Shown here: one piece after another, positions 27,441 to 39,390 of the stretch
Layout of the letters: each line of letters opens with the position of its first letter
Numbering within the stretch: position 1 is the stretch's first letter
Assembly: GCF_003797945.1 (NCBI RefSeq)
Contig: NZ_RKKU01000002.1
Span: 1 to 64,000 of the forward strand
Direction: 5' to 3'
Length of the DNA stretch: 64,000 bases
DNA from: Pseudomonas neustonica
Lineage (GTDB): Bacteria > Pseudomonadota > Gammaproteobacteria > Pseudomonadales > Pseudomonadaceae
Made by a program: the position numbers and the translations under genes
The notes under the pieces: generated by a model
Databases searched by the model: none
Told to the model about the DNA's origin: nothing
What the model saw: only the letters and a program-made list of their open reading frames with translations

Positions 27441-28784
27441 TCAGAAGGACAACTGGTAGCTCGCCGCAACCCACATGTCAGGTTGGTCGCTATCGGTGGT
27501 GCCGTTCAGCATCAGCGAGGCCTTGCCGTCGCCCAGCAAACCTTCGATACCAACACCGGCCTTCAACCAATCGTTCTGGTAATCTTCGCCGGGCAGGTTG
27601 AAAGTGAAGAGTCCATTCACATTGCCGCTGACGCCGGCGCTGCGATCTTCAAACCGATGCGCCGCCTCAAGATTGGCAACCAGGTTATAGCCAGACCACC
27701 AGCTCAGCGGTGTTTCTGTGCCAAAGCCCAGGCGCGCTTCGGTATAGCGGTCTGTCCGACTATCAAAACTGGCCGGATTCGCACCGCCTTTCTCGGTGTA
27801 ACCATCAAGCTTTGAGTGGGTATAGCTCAGATCCGCGTAGGGGCTGATTCCGGTATTACCCAGCGACAGCGCATCGACCCAGTCCAAACGTGCCCGCAGG
27901 CCCCAGGTTTGACTATCGGCATTACCCTTTGATGAATCCAGCGCGCTGGCGCTGATGTAGCCACGACGCATGTCTATCTCGCCCCAGTGACCAAAGGCAC
28001 CCAGGGTCGCGAACAGGTTTTGCTCTGAAGAGACCGGGACTATCCCTTCTACCAACAGATACTGGCCGTCACTTTCGGCACGGCCATTGCTGCTCAAGTC
28101 TTGCCGCGCCCAGGTTTGACCCAGTGACGCATTAAGCTGAACGCTCCCGTAGTTATGGCCAACCCCCACTTCCGCCAGCCCAGCGGAGCCGGAACGCTGG
28201 CCATGCTCATCAGTACCCCAGTCACCCGCCGCCCAGAAGGTGCTCTTGCCCGGCGCAACCATACGCGACAACGGACGACTGTGAGCGCCATTGATCATCA
28301 TATTCAGGCCGCTATTGAGCGAGCTTAAACCTTGCGAGGTTGATTGCAGGCTATTGGCCATGGATGCCTGCGTTATCAGCTCGTTGAGGATGGCGTAATT
28401 ATAGACATCGACAACTCTAGGGCATCCATTTGGACAATCTTCTACAGAACCAGATCCGCCAGGAAGGTAGGTTATTGAGACGCTGTCGTCCTGAATGCCA
28501 TACGCAAAGAGCAAAAAAGTATCCAGGTTCCCTGCTTGCCCCACTAGTCCGGCAAGAGCATAGGACAGGCTGGAGTTGCCCCACCAAGGCTGGGCACTCA
28601 GAATGTCGGGGCTATCCGTGTACGACGTATTCAGATAGGTGATGCTATAGGTGCTGCCGCCGTATTCAACAGTCACGAACGGATTCATACTCGGATCAAC
28701 CGGGCCCGGCTCAGCAAAGCCGACCATCGGCAAACACAAACCAGCCACAAAGCTGAACGGCAAAAGTCTATTTTTAAGTTTCAA
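27441..28784 (-). CDS. Autotransporter-type outer-membrane beta-barrel protein
   Basis: A 447-residue secreted or outer-membrane protein. The signal peptide is MKLKNRLLPFSFVAGLCLPMVGF/A. The last roughly 270 residues (from STFWAAGDWGTDEHG) show alternating aromatic and polar strands of an autotransporter barrel and end in QLSF, the usual terminal Phe for BAM assembly. The passenger is only about 140 residues and includes a CPNGC cysteine pair. I prefer the TTG start at 28784 because GGAGG lies 5 nt upstream; the ATG at 28796 has no such site. The passenger's function is unknown. Confidence 0.78.
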   Translation of the reverse strand: MKLKNRLLPFSFVAGLCLPMVGFAEPGPVDPSMNPFVTVEYGGSTYSITYLNTSYTDSPDILSAQPWWGNSSLSYALAGLVGQAGNLDTFLLFAYGIQDDSVSITYLPGGSGSVEDCPNGCPRVVDVYNYAILNELITQASMANSLQSTSQGLSSLNSGLNMMINGAHSRPLSRMVAPGKSTFWAAGDWGTDEHGQRSGSAGLAEVGVGHNYGSVQLNASLGQTWARQDLSSNGRAESDGQYLLVEGIVPVSSEQNLFATLGAFGHWGEIDMRRGYISASALDSSKGNADSQTWGLRARLDWVDALSLGNTGISPYADLSYTHSKLDGYTEKGGANPASFDSRTDRYTEARLGFGTETPLSWWSGYNLVANLEAAHRFEDRSAGVSGNVNGLFTFNLPGEDYQNDWLKAGVGIEGLLGDGKASLMLNGTTDSDQPDMWVAASYQLSF

Positions 28785-28983
28785 GCTTACCTCCATGTTT
28801 GAACAGCATCATCTGATATCAACACAATATTAGAATCGTGACATAGTGCTCAAAAGACAAAAAAAAGGCAATAAACAAGAAACCACTCTTTTCTGCCGTA
28901 ATATTGACGACCAGTACTCGTCAACCGTCTGCAGCCAACCCGGCAAGGCAGCAGCACCGTCGCTGTCTGCGCCCATAATCCTG

Positions 28984-28989
28984 TATACT
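28984..28989 (+). promoter_or_regulatory. Likely -10 element of the glyQS promoter
   Basis: TATACT lies 41 bp upstream of the chosen glyQ start. The -35 region 17 bp before it is weak, so this is a tentative call. Confidence 0.4.
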
Positions 28990-29029
28990 GCGCCCTTTCT
29001 TTATTTCGCAGCCTATCCGGGTGAAACAC

Positions 29030-29977
29030 GTGACTCAGACCAATCCAGCCGTCCACACCTTTCAAGGACTGATCCTTGCCCTGCAAAGCTATTGGGCAGA
29101 ACGGGGTTGTGTGGTGATGCAACCCTACGACATGGAAATGGGTGCCGGCACCTTCCACACCGCCACCTTCCTGCGCGCCATTGGCCCGGAGAAGTGGAAC
29201 GCCGCCTATGTGCAGCCCAGCCGCCGCCCGGCTGATGGTCGCTACGGCGAGAATCCCAACCGCCTGCAGCACTACTACCAGTTTCAAGTGGTACTCAAAC
29301 CGAACCCGGACAACATCCAGGAGCTATACCTGGATTCCCTGCGTCACATCGGTATCGACCCGCTGGTACACGATATCCGCTTTGTCGAAGACAACTGGGA
29401 ATCCCCTACGCTGGGTGCCTGGGGTCTGGGTTGGGAAGTCTGGCTGAACGGCATGGAAGTGACCCAGTTCACTTACTTCCAGCAGGTCGGTGGCGTCGAG
29501 TGCTACCCGGTAACCGGTGAGATCACCTACGGTCTTGAGCGTCTGGCGATGTACCTGCAGGGCGTCGATTCAGTCTACGATCTGGTGTACTCCGATGGCC
29601 CGTTCGGCAAGGTCACCTACGGCGATGTGTTCCACCAGAACGAAGTGGAGCAGTCGACCTACAACTTTGAACACGCGAACGTCGATAAGCTGTTTGGCCT
29701 GTTCGACTTCTATGAAAGCGAAGCCAACCGGCTGATTGAACTGGCGTTACCGCTGCCAGCTTATGAGATGGTCATCAAGGCATCGCACACTTTCAACCTG
29801 CTGGATGCGCGCCGCGCTATCTCGGTAACCGAGCGTCAGCGCTACATTTTACGTGTGCGCTCACTGTCTCGTGCCATCGCCCAGAGTTACCTGCTGGCTC
29901 GCGCCCGCCTCGGTTTCCCGATGGCTACCCCCGAATTGCGTGATGAAGTACTGGCGAAGCTGAAGGAGGCCGAATAA
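29030..29977 (+). CDS. glyQ: Glycyl-tRNA synthetase alpha subunit
   Basis: A 315-residue catalytic alpha subunit of the bacterial (alpha-beta)2 glycyl-tRNA synthetase. [15 protein letters not shown] opens the class II-type domain; [40 protein letters not shown] and [20 protein letters not shown] are diagnostic. The GTG at 29030 gives the usual 315-residue length and follows GGGTGA; a GTG 9 bp upstream is possible. The glyQ TAA overlaps the glyS ATG by one base. Confidence 0.96.
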   Translation: MTQTNPAVHTFQGLILALQSYWAERGCVVMQPYDMEMGAGTFHTATFLRAIGPEKWNAAYVQPSRRPADGRYGENPNRLQHYYQFQVVLKPNPDNIQELYLDSLRHIGIDPLVHDIRFVEDNWESPTLGAWGLGWEVWLNGMEVTQFTYFQQVGGVECYPVTGEITYGLERLAMYLQGVDSVYDLVYSDGPFGKVTYGDVFHQNEVEQSTYNFEHANVDKLFGLFDFYESEANRLIELALPLPAYEMVIKASHTFNLLDARRAISVTERQRYILRVRSLSRAIAQSYLLARARLGFPMATPELRDEVLAKLKEAE

Positions 29978-32031
29978 TGCAGGCTCAGGATTTTCTGGTT
30001 GAACTGGGTACCGAAGAGCTGCCGCCCAAGGCGCTGAAAAAGCTCGCCGAGGCCTTTCTTGCAGGCGTTGAAAAAGGACTGAAAGAAGCTGCTCTGGAGT
30101 ACCGCGCAGCGCGTTACTTTGCGGCGCCGCGCCGTCTGGCCATTCAGGTGGACCAGCTTGCCAGCCAGCAACCCGACCGCAGCAATCAAATGGACGGCCC
30201 GCCGGTCCAAGCCGCCTTTGATAAGGACGGCAACCCAACCAAAGCCGCCGAAGGCTTTGCCCGCAAGTGTGGCGTTAGCGTCGCCGAGCTGGATCAAAGC
30301 GGCCCCAAGCTGCGCTTTGTACAGGCCATACCCGGTCAGCCCGCCGCTGACTTGCTACCTGGCATCGTTGATGCCGCATTGGCCGCGTTGCCGATCCCCA
30401 AGCGCATGCGCTGGGCCGATCGCAAAACCGAATTTGTTCGCCCCACCCAATGGCTGGTGATGCTGCTGGGTGAACAGGTGGTCCCCTGTGAGATTCTGGC
30501 CCAGAGCGCTGGAAACCAGTCGCGCGGCCATCGCTTCCATCATCCGGACAACATCACCATCAGCTCGCCATCCGCGTATGCCGATGCGCTGCGCAAGGCC
30601 TATGTGATTGCCGATTTCGCCGAGCGTCGCGAGCTGATCAGCCAGCGGGTAGCAGAGCTGGCCGCCGAGCAGCAGGGCACCGCAATCGTACCGCCAGATC
30701 TGCTGGACGAAGTGACCGCGCTGGTCGAGTGGCCGGTACCTTTGGTGTGCAGCTTTGAAGAGCGATTCCTTGATGTGCCGCAGGAAGCTCTGATCTCCAC
30801 CATGCAGGATAACCAGAAGTACTTCTGCCTGCTGGATGCCAACGGCAAGCTGCTACCCCGCTTTATTACCGTCTCTAACCTGGAAAGCAAAGACCCACGG
30901 CAGATCATCGAGGGTAACGAGAAAGTCGTGCGCCCGCGCCTGACCGACGCCGAGTTTTTCTTCAAGCAGGATAAAAAGCAGCCGCTGGAAAGCCACAATG
31001 AGCGCTTGGCCAATGTGGTATTCCAGGCTGAACTGGGTAGCGTCTTCGACAAGGCCACCCGCGTCTCCAACTTGGCCGGCTTTATCGCTGAACACATTGG
31101 CGGCGACAGTACCAAGGCGCAGCGCGCCGGTCTGCTGAGCAAGTGCGACCTATCGACCGAGATGGTCGGCGAGTTCCCCGAGTTACAGGGGATCGCCGGT
31201 TATTACTACGCCAAACACGACGGCGAGGCCGAGGATGTTGCTCTGGCGCTGAACGAGCAATACATGCCCCGTGGCGCGGGCGCCGAGCTGCCCAGCACCC
31301 TGACCGGCGCCGCTGTCGCGCTGGCTGATAAAATCGATACCCTGGTTGGCATTTTCGGTATTGGCATGCTCCCCACCGGTTCCAAGGACCCCTATGCGCT
31401 GCGTCGTGCGGCACTGGGCGTGCTGCGTATCCTGATCGAGAAGCAGCTGGAACTGGATCTGAACGCCGCCCTGCAGGTTGCCATCCAACAGTACGGCGAA
31501 CGGGTAAAAGCCGACGGCCTGATCGCGCTGGTGCAGGACTTTATTTTTGATCGCCTGCGCGCCCGCTACGAAGACGAAGGTATCGATGTTGCCGTTTACC
31601 AGTCGGTGCGAGCCGTTAGCCCGGTATCGCCGCTGGACTTTGATCAGCGCGTGCAGGCCGTACAGGCTTTCCGCCGCTTACCCGAAGCCGACACCCTGGC
31701 CGCTGCCAACAAGCGCGTATCCAACATTCTGTCCAAGGCTGACGGTGAGGTAGCTACCGCCATCGACAACGCATTGCTGCAGGAAACGGCGGAGCAAGCG
31801 CTGGCCAGCGCCGTAGCGGCTGCTGAACAGCACGTCGCGCCGCTGGCAGCTGACCGGCAGTACCAGCAGGCACTCGAGCGCCTGGCAGGGCTGCGCGAGC
31901 CTGTGGATGCCTTCTTCGATCAGGTGCTGGTCAACGCCGAAGACCCCGCAGTAAAAGCCAACCGCTACGCGCTGCTGGCACGTTTGCGCGGGTTGTTCCT
32001 CGGTGTCGCCGATATATCGCTATTGGGTTGA
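29977..32031 (+). CDS. glyS: Glycyl-tRNA synthetase beta subunit
   Basis: A 684-residue tRNA-binding subunit. [15 protein letters not shown] is the standard N-terminus; HRFHHP and the segment [21 protein letters not shown] are conserved; an HD-like domain lies near residues 400-450; the C-terminal region ends with the anticodon-binding DALR-type helix bundle ([10 protein letters not shown]). Length is normal. It is translationally coupled to glyQ and head-on to the direction of replication, as in P. aeruginosa. Confidence 0.97.
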   Translation: MQAQDFLVELGTEELPPKALKKLAEAFLAGVEKGLKEAALEYRAARYFAAPRRLAIQVDQLASQQPDRSNQMDGPPVQAAFDKDGNPTKAAEGFARKCGVSVAELDQSGPKLRFVQAIPGQPAADLLPGIVDAALAALPIPKRMRWADRKTEFVRPTQWLVMLLGEQVVPCEILAQSAGNQSRGHRFHHPDNITISSPSAYADALRKAYVIADFAERRELISQRVAELAAEQQGTAIVPPDLLDEVTALVEWPVPLVCSFEERFLDVPQEALISTMQDNQKYFCLLDANGKLLPRFITVSNLESKDPRQIIEGNEKVVRPRLTDAEFFFKQDKKQPLESHNERLANVVFQAELGSVFDKATRVSNLAGFIAEHIGGDSTKAQRAGLLSKCDLSTEMVGEFPELQGIAGYYYAKHDGEAEDVALALNEQYMPRGAGAELPSTLTGAAVALADKIDTLVGIFGIGMLPTGSKDPYALRRAALGVLRILIEKQLELDLNAALQVAIQQYGERVKADGLIALVQDFIFDRLRARYEDEGIDVAVYQSVRAVSPVSPLDFDQRVQAVQAFRRLPEADTLAAANKRVSNILSKADGEVATAIDNALLQETAEQALASAVAAAEQHVAPLAADRQYQQALERLAGLREPVDAFFDQVLVNAEDPAVKANRYALLARLRGLFLGVADISLLG

Positions 32032-32107
32032 AGCAGCAACAAGCTACGAGCACTGGGCGGCGATGCGTCCGCTTTGGCTTGTAGCTTGCCGCTAGGAGCT
32101 TGCCGCT
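32032..32107. repeat. Degenerate CAAGCT/AGCTTG repeats
   Basis: The glyS-gmhB gap contains AACAAGCTACGAGC, GCTTGTAGCTTGCCGC and GAGCTTGCCGC, partly inverted copies of the CAAGC-type short repeats also present at 63891-63946. An AGGAG near its end serves as the gmhB ribosome-binding site. Confidence 0.4.
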
Positions 32108-32641
32108 GTGAAGCTGATCATTCTCGACCGCGACGGTGTCATCAATCAGGATTCCGACGCCTACATCAAGACGCTGGATGAGTGGATTCCCATCCCCGGC
32201 TCTATCGCGGCAATGGCGCGCCTTAGCCTGGCTGGCTGGACCGTTGCTGTGGCAACCAATCAGTCGGGGGTAGGCCGCGGCTATTACTCCGAGGCCACCC
32301 TGGAAAGCATGCATCAGCGCCTGCGCGAGTTAGTGGCAGAGCAGGGCGGCACGGTAGATCTGATTCGCTATTGCCCGCACACCCCTGAGGCCGGCTGCGA
32401 CTGCCGCAAACCGGCCCCGGGGTTATTTCGCCAGATTGCCCAATTGCTGCACACTGAACTGACCGGTGTACCGACCGTAGGTGACAGCCTGCGAGATCTC
32501 GAAGCGGGCGTTGCCCTTGGCTGCACGCCTTACCTGGTACGTACTGGCAAAGGCGAGAGCACTCAGTACAAAGCGCTGCCCGCAGGTACTCAGGTTTTTG
32601 ATAACCTGAGCGCCGTTGTCGATCATCTTCTGGAAACCTGA
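32108..32641 (+). CDS. gmhB: D-glycero-beta-D-manno-heptose 1,7-bisphosphate 7-phosphatase
   Basis: A 177-residue HAD-superfamily phosphatase in ADP-heptose synthesis for the LPS inner core. LDRDGVIN is motif I with the nucleophile Asp and acid/base Asp; TNQSGVGRG is motif II; CRKPAPG holds the motif III Lys; VGDSLRDLEAG is motif IV. The zinc-binding loop YCPHTPEAGCDC is present as in GmhB. It starts at GTG, preceded by AGGAG, and is followed 3 bp later by plsC. Confidence 0.95.
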   Translation: MKLIILDRDGVINQDSDAYIKTLDEWIPIPGSIAAMARLSLAGWTVAVATNQSGVGRGYYSEATLESMHQRLRELVAEQGGTVDLIRYCPHTPEAGCDCRKPAPGLFRQIAQLLHTELTGVPTVGDSLRDLEAGVALGCTPYLVRTGKGESTQYKALPAGTQVFDNLSAVVDHLLET

Positions 32642-32644
32642 ATC

Positions 32645-33379
32645 ATGTCATTGCTGATGCGCCTACGCGTCACCCTGTTCTATCTATTGTTGGCCTCAAG
32701 TGCTGGTATCTGGTGCGTTCTGGTCGTGTTTGTCGCCCCTTTTCTCAGTACCCGCTGGCGGATCAAGGTAATTATCGAGTGGTGGACCCGCGCAGCGGTC
32801 TGGCTGACCAAGACCATCGTAGGGATCAAGCACGAAGTGATCGGGCGAGAGAATATACCCGACCAGCCGGGCGTGATCTTGTCCAACCATCAAAGCACCT
32901 GGGAGACCTTCTTTCTTCCCCAACTGTTTCGCCCACAAACGCAGCTGATCAAGAAGGAGCTACTCTACGTGCCCTTCTTTGGCTGGGCTTTTGCTCTGGC
33001 CAAACCCATCGCCATCGACCGCAGCAAGGCCCGCAACTCACTGCAACAACTGACGCGTATCGGCGGTCAGCGCCTCGCCGAGGGTATATGGATTCTGGTC
33101 TTCCCCGAAGGCACCCGCAAAGAGCCTGGAGAGCAGGTCAAGTTCTCTCGCGGCGGAGCCGCACTGGCGTGTGCCAACAACGCGCCCATCGTCCCCATCG
33201 CGCACAATGCCGGTGAGTACTGGCCCAAGCACGGCTGGAGCAAGAAGCCAGGCACCATCAAGGTCATGATCGGGCCTGCTATCTATCCTGCGGGTAGCGA
33301 CCCACGCTCTATTGTCGCAGCCAATAAACAGGCCGAAGCCTGGATCAATAGCGCGTTACAAAGCCTGCGCGACGCCTGA
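32645..33379 (+). CDS. plsC: 1-acyl-sn-glycerol-3-phosphate acyltransferase
   Basis: A 244-residue inner-membrane enzyme converting lysophosphatidic acid to phosphatidic acid. NHQSTWET is the HX4D/E catalytic motif (Glu version); IDRSKARN and FPEGTRKEPG (motif III) bind the glycerophosphate; PIVPIAHNAG is motif IV. A hydrophobic N-terminal segment (FYLLLASSAGIWCVLVVFVA) anchors it. The order gmhB-plsC near gyrB is conserved in P. aeruginosa (PA0005-PA0006). Confidence 0.93.
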   Translation: MSLLMRLRVTLFYLLLASSAGIWCVLVVFVAPFLSTRWRIKVIIEWWTRAAVWLTKTIVGIKHEVIGRENIPDQPGVILSNHQSTWETFFLPQLFRPQTQLIKKELLYVPFFGWAFALAKPIAIDRSKARNSLQQLTRIGGQRLAEGIWILVFPEGTRKEPGEQVKFSRGGAALACANNAPIVPIAHNAGEYWPKHGWSKKPGTIKVMIGPAIYPAGSDPRSIVAANKQAEAWINSALQSLRDA

Positions 33380-33454
33380 ACAGGATATGGTCCATAATGG
33401 CGAATCAACGGTCGCCACGGCTACCGATGAACACTAATCTGACGGTGTCTTGCT

Positions 33455-34630
33455 ATGGATATTTATCGCTACCTGAAAGCTCTGGTAGAAAAGGAAGGAT
33501 CTGATCTGTTCTTCAGCGTCGGCGCTCCGGTCACGCTGAAACGTGAAGGTGATTTTTTTGCGTTTGGCAATCAGCCACTAGGCAGCGGCTCAGTCAAGGA
33601 GCTGGCCTATCAGGTCATGAGTCAGAAGCAGATTGAAGAGTTTGAAGAAGAGCAGGAAATGAACCTCGCCGTTGGGCTGCCCAACTACGGTCGCTTTCGT
33701 ATCAATGTCTACTACCAGCGCAGCGAAGTCGGCATGGTGGTTCGCCACATCAGCCACAAGATTCCACCCTTCGCCGAGCTCGGCCTACCCAAGCAGCTGG
33801 AAAAGCTCGCCCTGAAAGATCGCGGTCTGGTGCTGGTGGTTGGCGCTACCGGGTCAGGTAAATCGACTACCCTGGCGGCCATGCTGGACTACCGCAACAC
33901 CCATCGTGCTGGCCACATTGTTTGCATTGAAGATCCGATAGAATTTCTGCATAAACACAAGAAAGCCATCGTCGATCAGCGCGAAGTCGGCCTGGACACC
34001 AAAAGCTTTGGGCACGCCCTGCGTAACGTACTGCGCGAATCACCCGACGTCATCATGATCGGCGAAATTCGTGACAAGGCGACCATGCAGCACGCTCTGC
34101 ATTACAGCGAAACAGGTCACCTGGTAGTGTCAACACTGCACGCCACTAACAGCGTGCAGGCCGTTGAGCGCATCGTTAACCTATTTCCGGAAGGGGAGCG
34201 CAAGCAAACGCTAAGCGATATCTCGATGAACCTGGCCGGCATCGTGGCCCAACGCTTGGTACCAGGCAAAGAGAAAAAGCGCGTTGCTGCTGTCGAAGTA
34301 CTCTTACGCACACCCTATATCCGCACGCTAATTGGCCGTGACGAGCTGTCCGAGATAAAGGATTCAATGAATCGGGGGCAGGAGCCGGGCCTGCAGAGCT
34401 TCGATCAGCATCTCCATGAGCTGGTCACTGCCGGCAGCGTGACGCTGGAAACGGCCCTGCGCTACGCCGACTCACCTACCGATCTCAAGCTGAAATCCAA
34501 GTTCAACGACACCCGATCCGAGTCACCGCTCGCCACCGGCGAAGAGGAAAAGCCGACAGCAGCCGAACCAGAGCAACAAGCCGCACCCTCTGGCTTTTCT
34601 GATTCTGATCTGACTGACGACTTTCGTTAG
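33455..34630 (+). CDS. PilT/PilU-family type IV pilus retraction ATPase
   Basis: A 391-residue hexameric secretion ATPase. Walker A is GATGSGKST, the Asp box is IVCIEDPIEF, Walker B is ESPDVIMIGEIRD and the His box is GHLVVSTLHATNS. The PAS-like N-terminal domain begins MDIYRYLKALVEKEGSDLFF, closer to PilU than PilT, and the long acidic C-terminal tail (about 45 residues) also fits PilU. pilT and pilU normally lie together elsewhere; no other pilus gene is near, so this may be an extra paralogue. In P. aeruginosa nothing like it lies between plsC and gyrB. Confidence 0.88.
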   Translation: MDIYRYLKALVEKEGSDLFFSVGAPVTLKREGDFFAFGNQPLGSGSVKELAYQVMSQKQIEEFEEEQEMNLAVGLPNYGRFRINVYYQRSEVGMVVRHISHKIPPFAELGLPKQLEKLALKDRGLVLVVGATGSGKSTTLAAMLDYRNTHRAGHIVCIEDPIEFLHKHKKAIVDQREVGLDTKSFGHALRNVLRESPDVIMIGEIRDKATMQHALHYSETGHLVVSTLHATNSVQAVERIVNLFPEGERKQTLSDISMNLAGIVAQRLVPGKEKKRVAAVEVLLRTPYIRTLIGRDELSEIKDSMNRGQEPGLQSFDQHLHELVTAGSVTLETALRYADSPTDLKLKSKFNDTRSESPLATGEEEKPTAAEPEQQAAPSGFSDSDLTDDFR

Positions 34631-34651
34631 ACCTCAGCTGACCAGCAGTAT

Positions 34652-34689
34652 AAAAAAACCCCTTAACGCATTTGCCTTAAGGGGTTTTT
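34652..34689. terminator. Bidirectional terminator between PilU-like gene and gyrB
   Basis: AAAAACCCCTTAA (34654-34666) pairs with TTAAGGGGTTTTT (34677-34689) across a 10-nt loop. A runs on one side and T runs on the other serve both convergent genes. Confidence 0.9.
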
Positions 34690-34706
34690 ATTATCGCCGA
34701 CCGGGA

Positions 34707-37127
<2,421 letters not shown>

Positions 37128-37139
37128 TCACTCCAGACT

Positions 37140-38234
37140 TCATTCGGTCTGCACAATGTGTCCATGTTCCACGTGGAACATGGATAAAGGTGTCTCTTTT
37201 TTCCAGCAGTTCAGTAGCGGCTCAGGCTCAACGCAGGTGATAAACACCTGACAGTCGAGCGACTCAAGCAAACTACAAAGCGCCTGCCGGTGGTTCTGAT
37301 CAAGTTCGGAAGGAAGGTCATCAACCAGGAATACGCAGTCCTGTTGCCGCCCAAACTCCTTTAGCATTCGCCCCTGCGCCAACTTCAACGCGCAGACCAC
37401 AAGCTTCTGCTGCCCTCGGGATAAAACCTCAGCCGCATTGAGCCCCTGGATTCTTAGCCGCAAGTCAGCGCGTTGAGGCCCGGATTGGGTATGCCCTATC
37501 GATAGGTCACGATCAAACTGACTATCCAACACCTCGGCCAGAGAGCGCTCCTTGTCCCAGCCGCGATAATAACTGAGGGACAAACCGTCGAGCCGCAAGA
37601 GCTCACTGAGCACCGCTTCAAATACCGGCTTTAGCTGGCTGATGTACTCCCTGCGGAACAGGTCTATCTGCTCGCCAGCGGCGACCAGCTCTGTCTCCCA
37701 CGGGGACAACATCGAACGCTCGATTCTACCACGTCGGAGCAATGAATTCCGTTGTTTCAGGCTCTTTTGCAGACGCTGCCAGGCAGGCAGAAAACGATGT
37801 TCCACGTGGAACACACCCCAATCGAGATACTGCCTGCGCTGTTTGGGCGCACCTTCAAGCAAACGAAAGCTATCAGGATTGATCAGTTGCAGCGGCAGAG
37901 TTTCCGCAAGCTGAGCGGTGCTTTTAACATTCTGGCCATTAACCCGTATCTCATAATCAGCCTGCTTGTTACGGGTAATACCCATGGAGCAGAGGGGTAC
38001 AGACGGCCGCTCAATTTCAGCAAAGACCGTACAGGCATTCTGCTCGTACTGAATAACCGGCTGCAGACGTGTACTGCGAAAGGAGCGAGCCAGACCCAAA
38101 ATATGCACGGCTTCCAACAGACTGGTTTTACCACTGCCGTTGGCGCCGGAAAGGATATTGATACGAGGGGAGGGGAAGATGGTCACCGGGTGCAAATTGC
38201 GCACCGCGGTGACGGAAAGGCGTTTTAGCGGCAT
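37140..38234 (-). CDS. recF: DNA replication and repair protein RecF
   Basis: A 364-residue SMC-like ABC ATPase that helps RecOR load RecA at single-strand gaps. Walker A is [13 protein letters not shown] near residue 35; the ABC signature is [10 protein letters not shown]; Walker B is [11 protein letters not shown]. Two perfect parS sites lie inside the gene, both read in the frame FHVEH: at about residue 142 and at the extreme C-terminus (MFHVEHGH). It is 6 bp from dnaN and 18 bp from gyrB. Confidence 0.97.
   Translation of the reverse strand: MPLKRLSVTAVRNLHPVTIFPSPRINILSGANGSGKTSLLEAVHILGLARSFRSTRLQPVIQYEQNACTVFAEIERPSVPLCSMGITRNKQADYEIRVNGQNVKSTAQLAETLPLQLINPDSFRLLEGAPKQRRQYLDWGVFHVEHRFLPAWQRLQKSLKQRNSLLRRGRIERSMLSPWETELVAAGEQIDLFRREYISQLKPVFEAVLSELLRLDGLSLSYYRGWDKERSLAEVLDSQFDRDLSIGHTQSGPQRADLRLRIQGLNAAEVLSRGQQKLVVCALKLAQGRMLKEFGRQQDCVFLVDDLPSELDQNHRQALCSLLESLDCQVFITCVEPEPLLNCWKKETPLSMFHVEHGHIVQTE
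37165..37180. other. parS centromere site 1 (in the recF 3' end)
   Basis: TGTTCCACGTGGAACA is a perfect 16-bp palindrome matching the ParB-binding parS sequence of Pseudomonas. It lies inside the last codons of recF. The parA and parB genes are in the same window at 54.7-56.4 kb. Confidence 0.92.
37798..37813. other. parS centromere site 2 (mid recF)
   Basis: A second perfect TGTTCCACGTGGAACA, 633 bp from the first and about 3.5 kb from oriC. Clustered parS near the origin is where ParB nucleates and SMC is loaded. Confidence 0.92.
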
Positions 38235-38240
38235 TACGCG

Positions 38241-39344
38241 TTAGAGGCGCATAGGCATGACGACGTAAAGACTGTCTTCGGACTCGGCTTCCTGAACCAA
38301 GGCACTGCTGTTGGCATCGGACAAAATCAGCTTTGCCTGCTCGTGTCCCAGCACGTTCATCACATCGAGCAGATAACTGACATTGAAGCCAATCTCCAGC
38401 GCGCTGCCGTTGTAATCGACCATCACTTCTTCTTCCGCTTCTTCCTGCTCAGGGTTGTTGGCCTGAATCTTCAACTGGCCAGCCTGCAGCATCAAACGAA
38501 TACCGCGGTACTTTTCGTTCGACAGAATCGATGTGCGACTGAAGGCGTCGCGCAGCATTTGACGGTCGGCCAATACAATCTTGTCACCGCCGCGTGGCAG
38601 CACACGCTCATAGTCCGGAAACTTGCCGTCTACCAACTTGGAGGTGAAGGTAAAGTCACCGGTGGTCGCGCGAATGTGATGGGTGCCCAGCACAATGTTA
38701 ACGCTGTTATCTGCTTCACCCAGCAATCGAGACAATTCGAGAATACCTTTGCGCGGCACGATCAGCTGATAGCGCTCCTGGTAATCTATCTCCGCATCGA
38801 CGGTGCACATCGCCATACGGTGACCATCGGTAGCCACGGCACGCAGTTGACCCTTATTAATCTCAAGCAGCAGGCCGTTGAGGTAATAACGCACATCCTG
38901 CTGCGCCATGGCAAAACTGGTGCGCTCAATCAGACGGCGTAGTTTCGCCTGGCTTATTGAAAAACTCATAGCGCCAGGACCGTCTTCCACGTTCGGGAAG
39001 TCATTGGCCGGCAGAGTAGCCAAGGTAAAGCGGCTGCGCCCTGCCTTGATGATCGCTTTGTTTTCTTCGACCTTGAAGGTCAACGTGGCGTCATCCGGCA
39101 ATGATTTGCAGATGTCCATCAACTTGCGCGCGGGGACGGTAACCTCACCGGCCTCGGCTGACTCTTCCAGGTTAATCCGACCCACGAGCTCAACTTCAAG
39201 ATCGGTACCGGTCATCGACAGGGTATTGCCGTCTACGACCAACAACACGTTGGACAGCACCGGGAGTGTCTGACGACGTTCAACAACCCCTGCTACCAAT
39301 TGCAGGGGCTTCAACAGGGCTTCGCGCTGAATGGTGAATTGCAT
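38241..39344 (-). CDS. dnaN: DNA polymerase III beta sliding clamp
   Basis: A 367-residue ring-forming clamp that gives processivity to DNA polymerase III and docks repair proteins. Three repeated clamp domains are present; the start MQFTIQREALLKPLQLVAGVV, the middle EINKGQLRAVATDGHRMA and the C-terminus LYVVMPMRL are typical; the final MPMRL is part of the client-binding cleft. It lies 46 bp after dnaA and 6 bp before recF. Confidence 0.98.
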   Translation of the reverse strand: MQFTIQREALLKPLQLVAGVVERRQTLPVLSNVLLVVDGNTLSMTGTDLEVELVGRINLEESAEAGEVTVPARKLMDICKSLPDDATLTFKVEENKAIIKAGRSRFTLATLPANDFPNVEDGPGAMSFSISQAKLRRLIERTSFAMAQQDVRYYLNGLLLEINKGQLRAVATDGHRMAMCTVDAEIDYQERYQLIVPRKGILELSRLLGEADNSVNIVLGTHHIRATTGDFTFTSKLVDGKFPDYERVLPRGGDKIVLADRQMLRDAFSRTSILSNEKYRGIRLMLQAGQLKIQANNPEQEEAEEEVMVDYNGSALEIGFNVSYLLDVMNVLGHEQAKLILSDANSSALVQEAESEDSLYVVMPMRL

Positions 39345-39390
39345 TTGTCTTCCTCGACCTCGTGCAGTTTGGCAGATGGTTGCTTGACTA

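Noticed and set aside
29026-29035. ACACGTGACT near the glyQ start as a further parS
   Set aside because: It shares only the central CACGTG; the flanking arms do not match the parS palindrome. Other CACGTG occurrences in the window fail in the same way.
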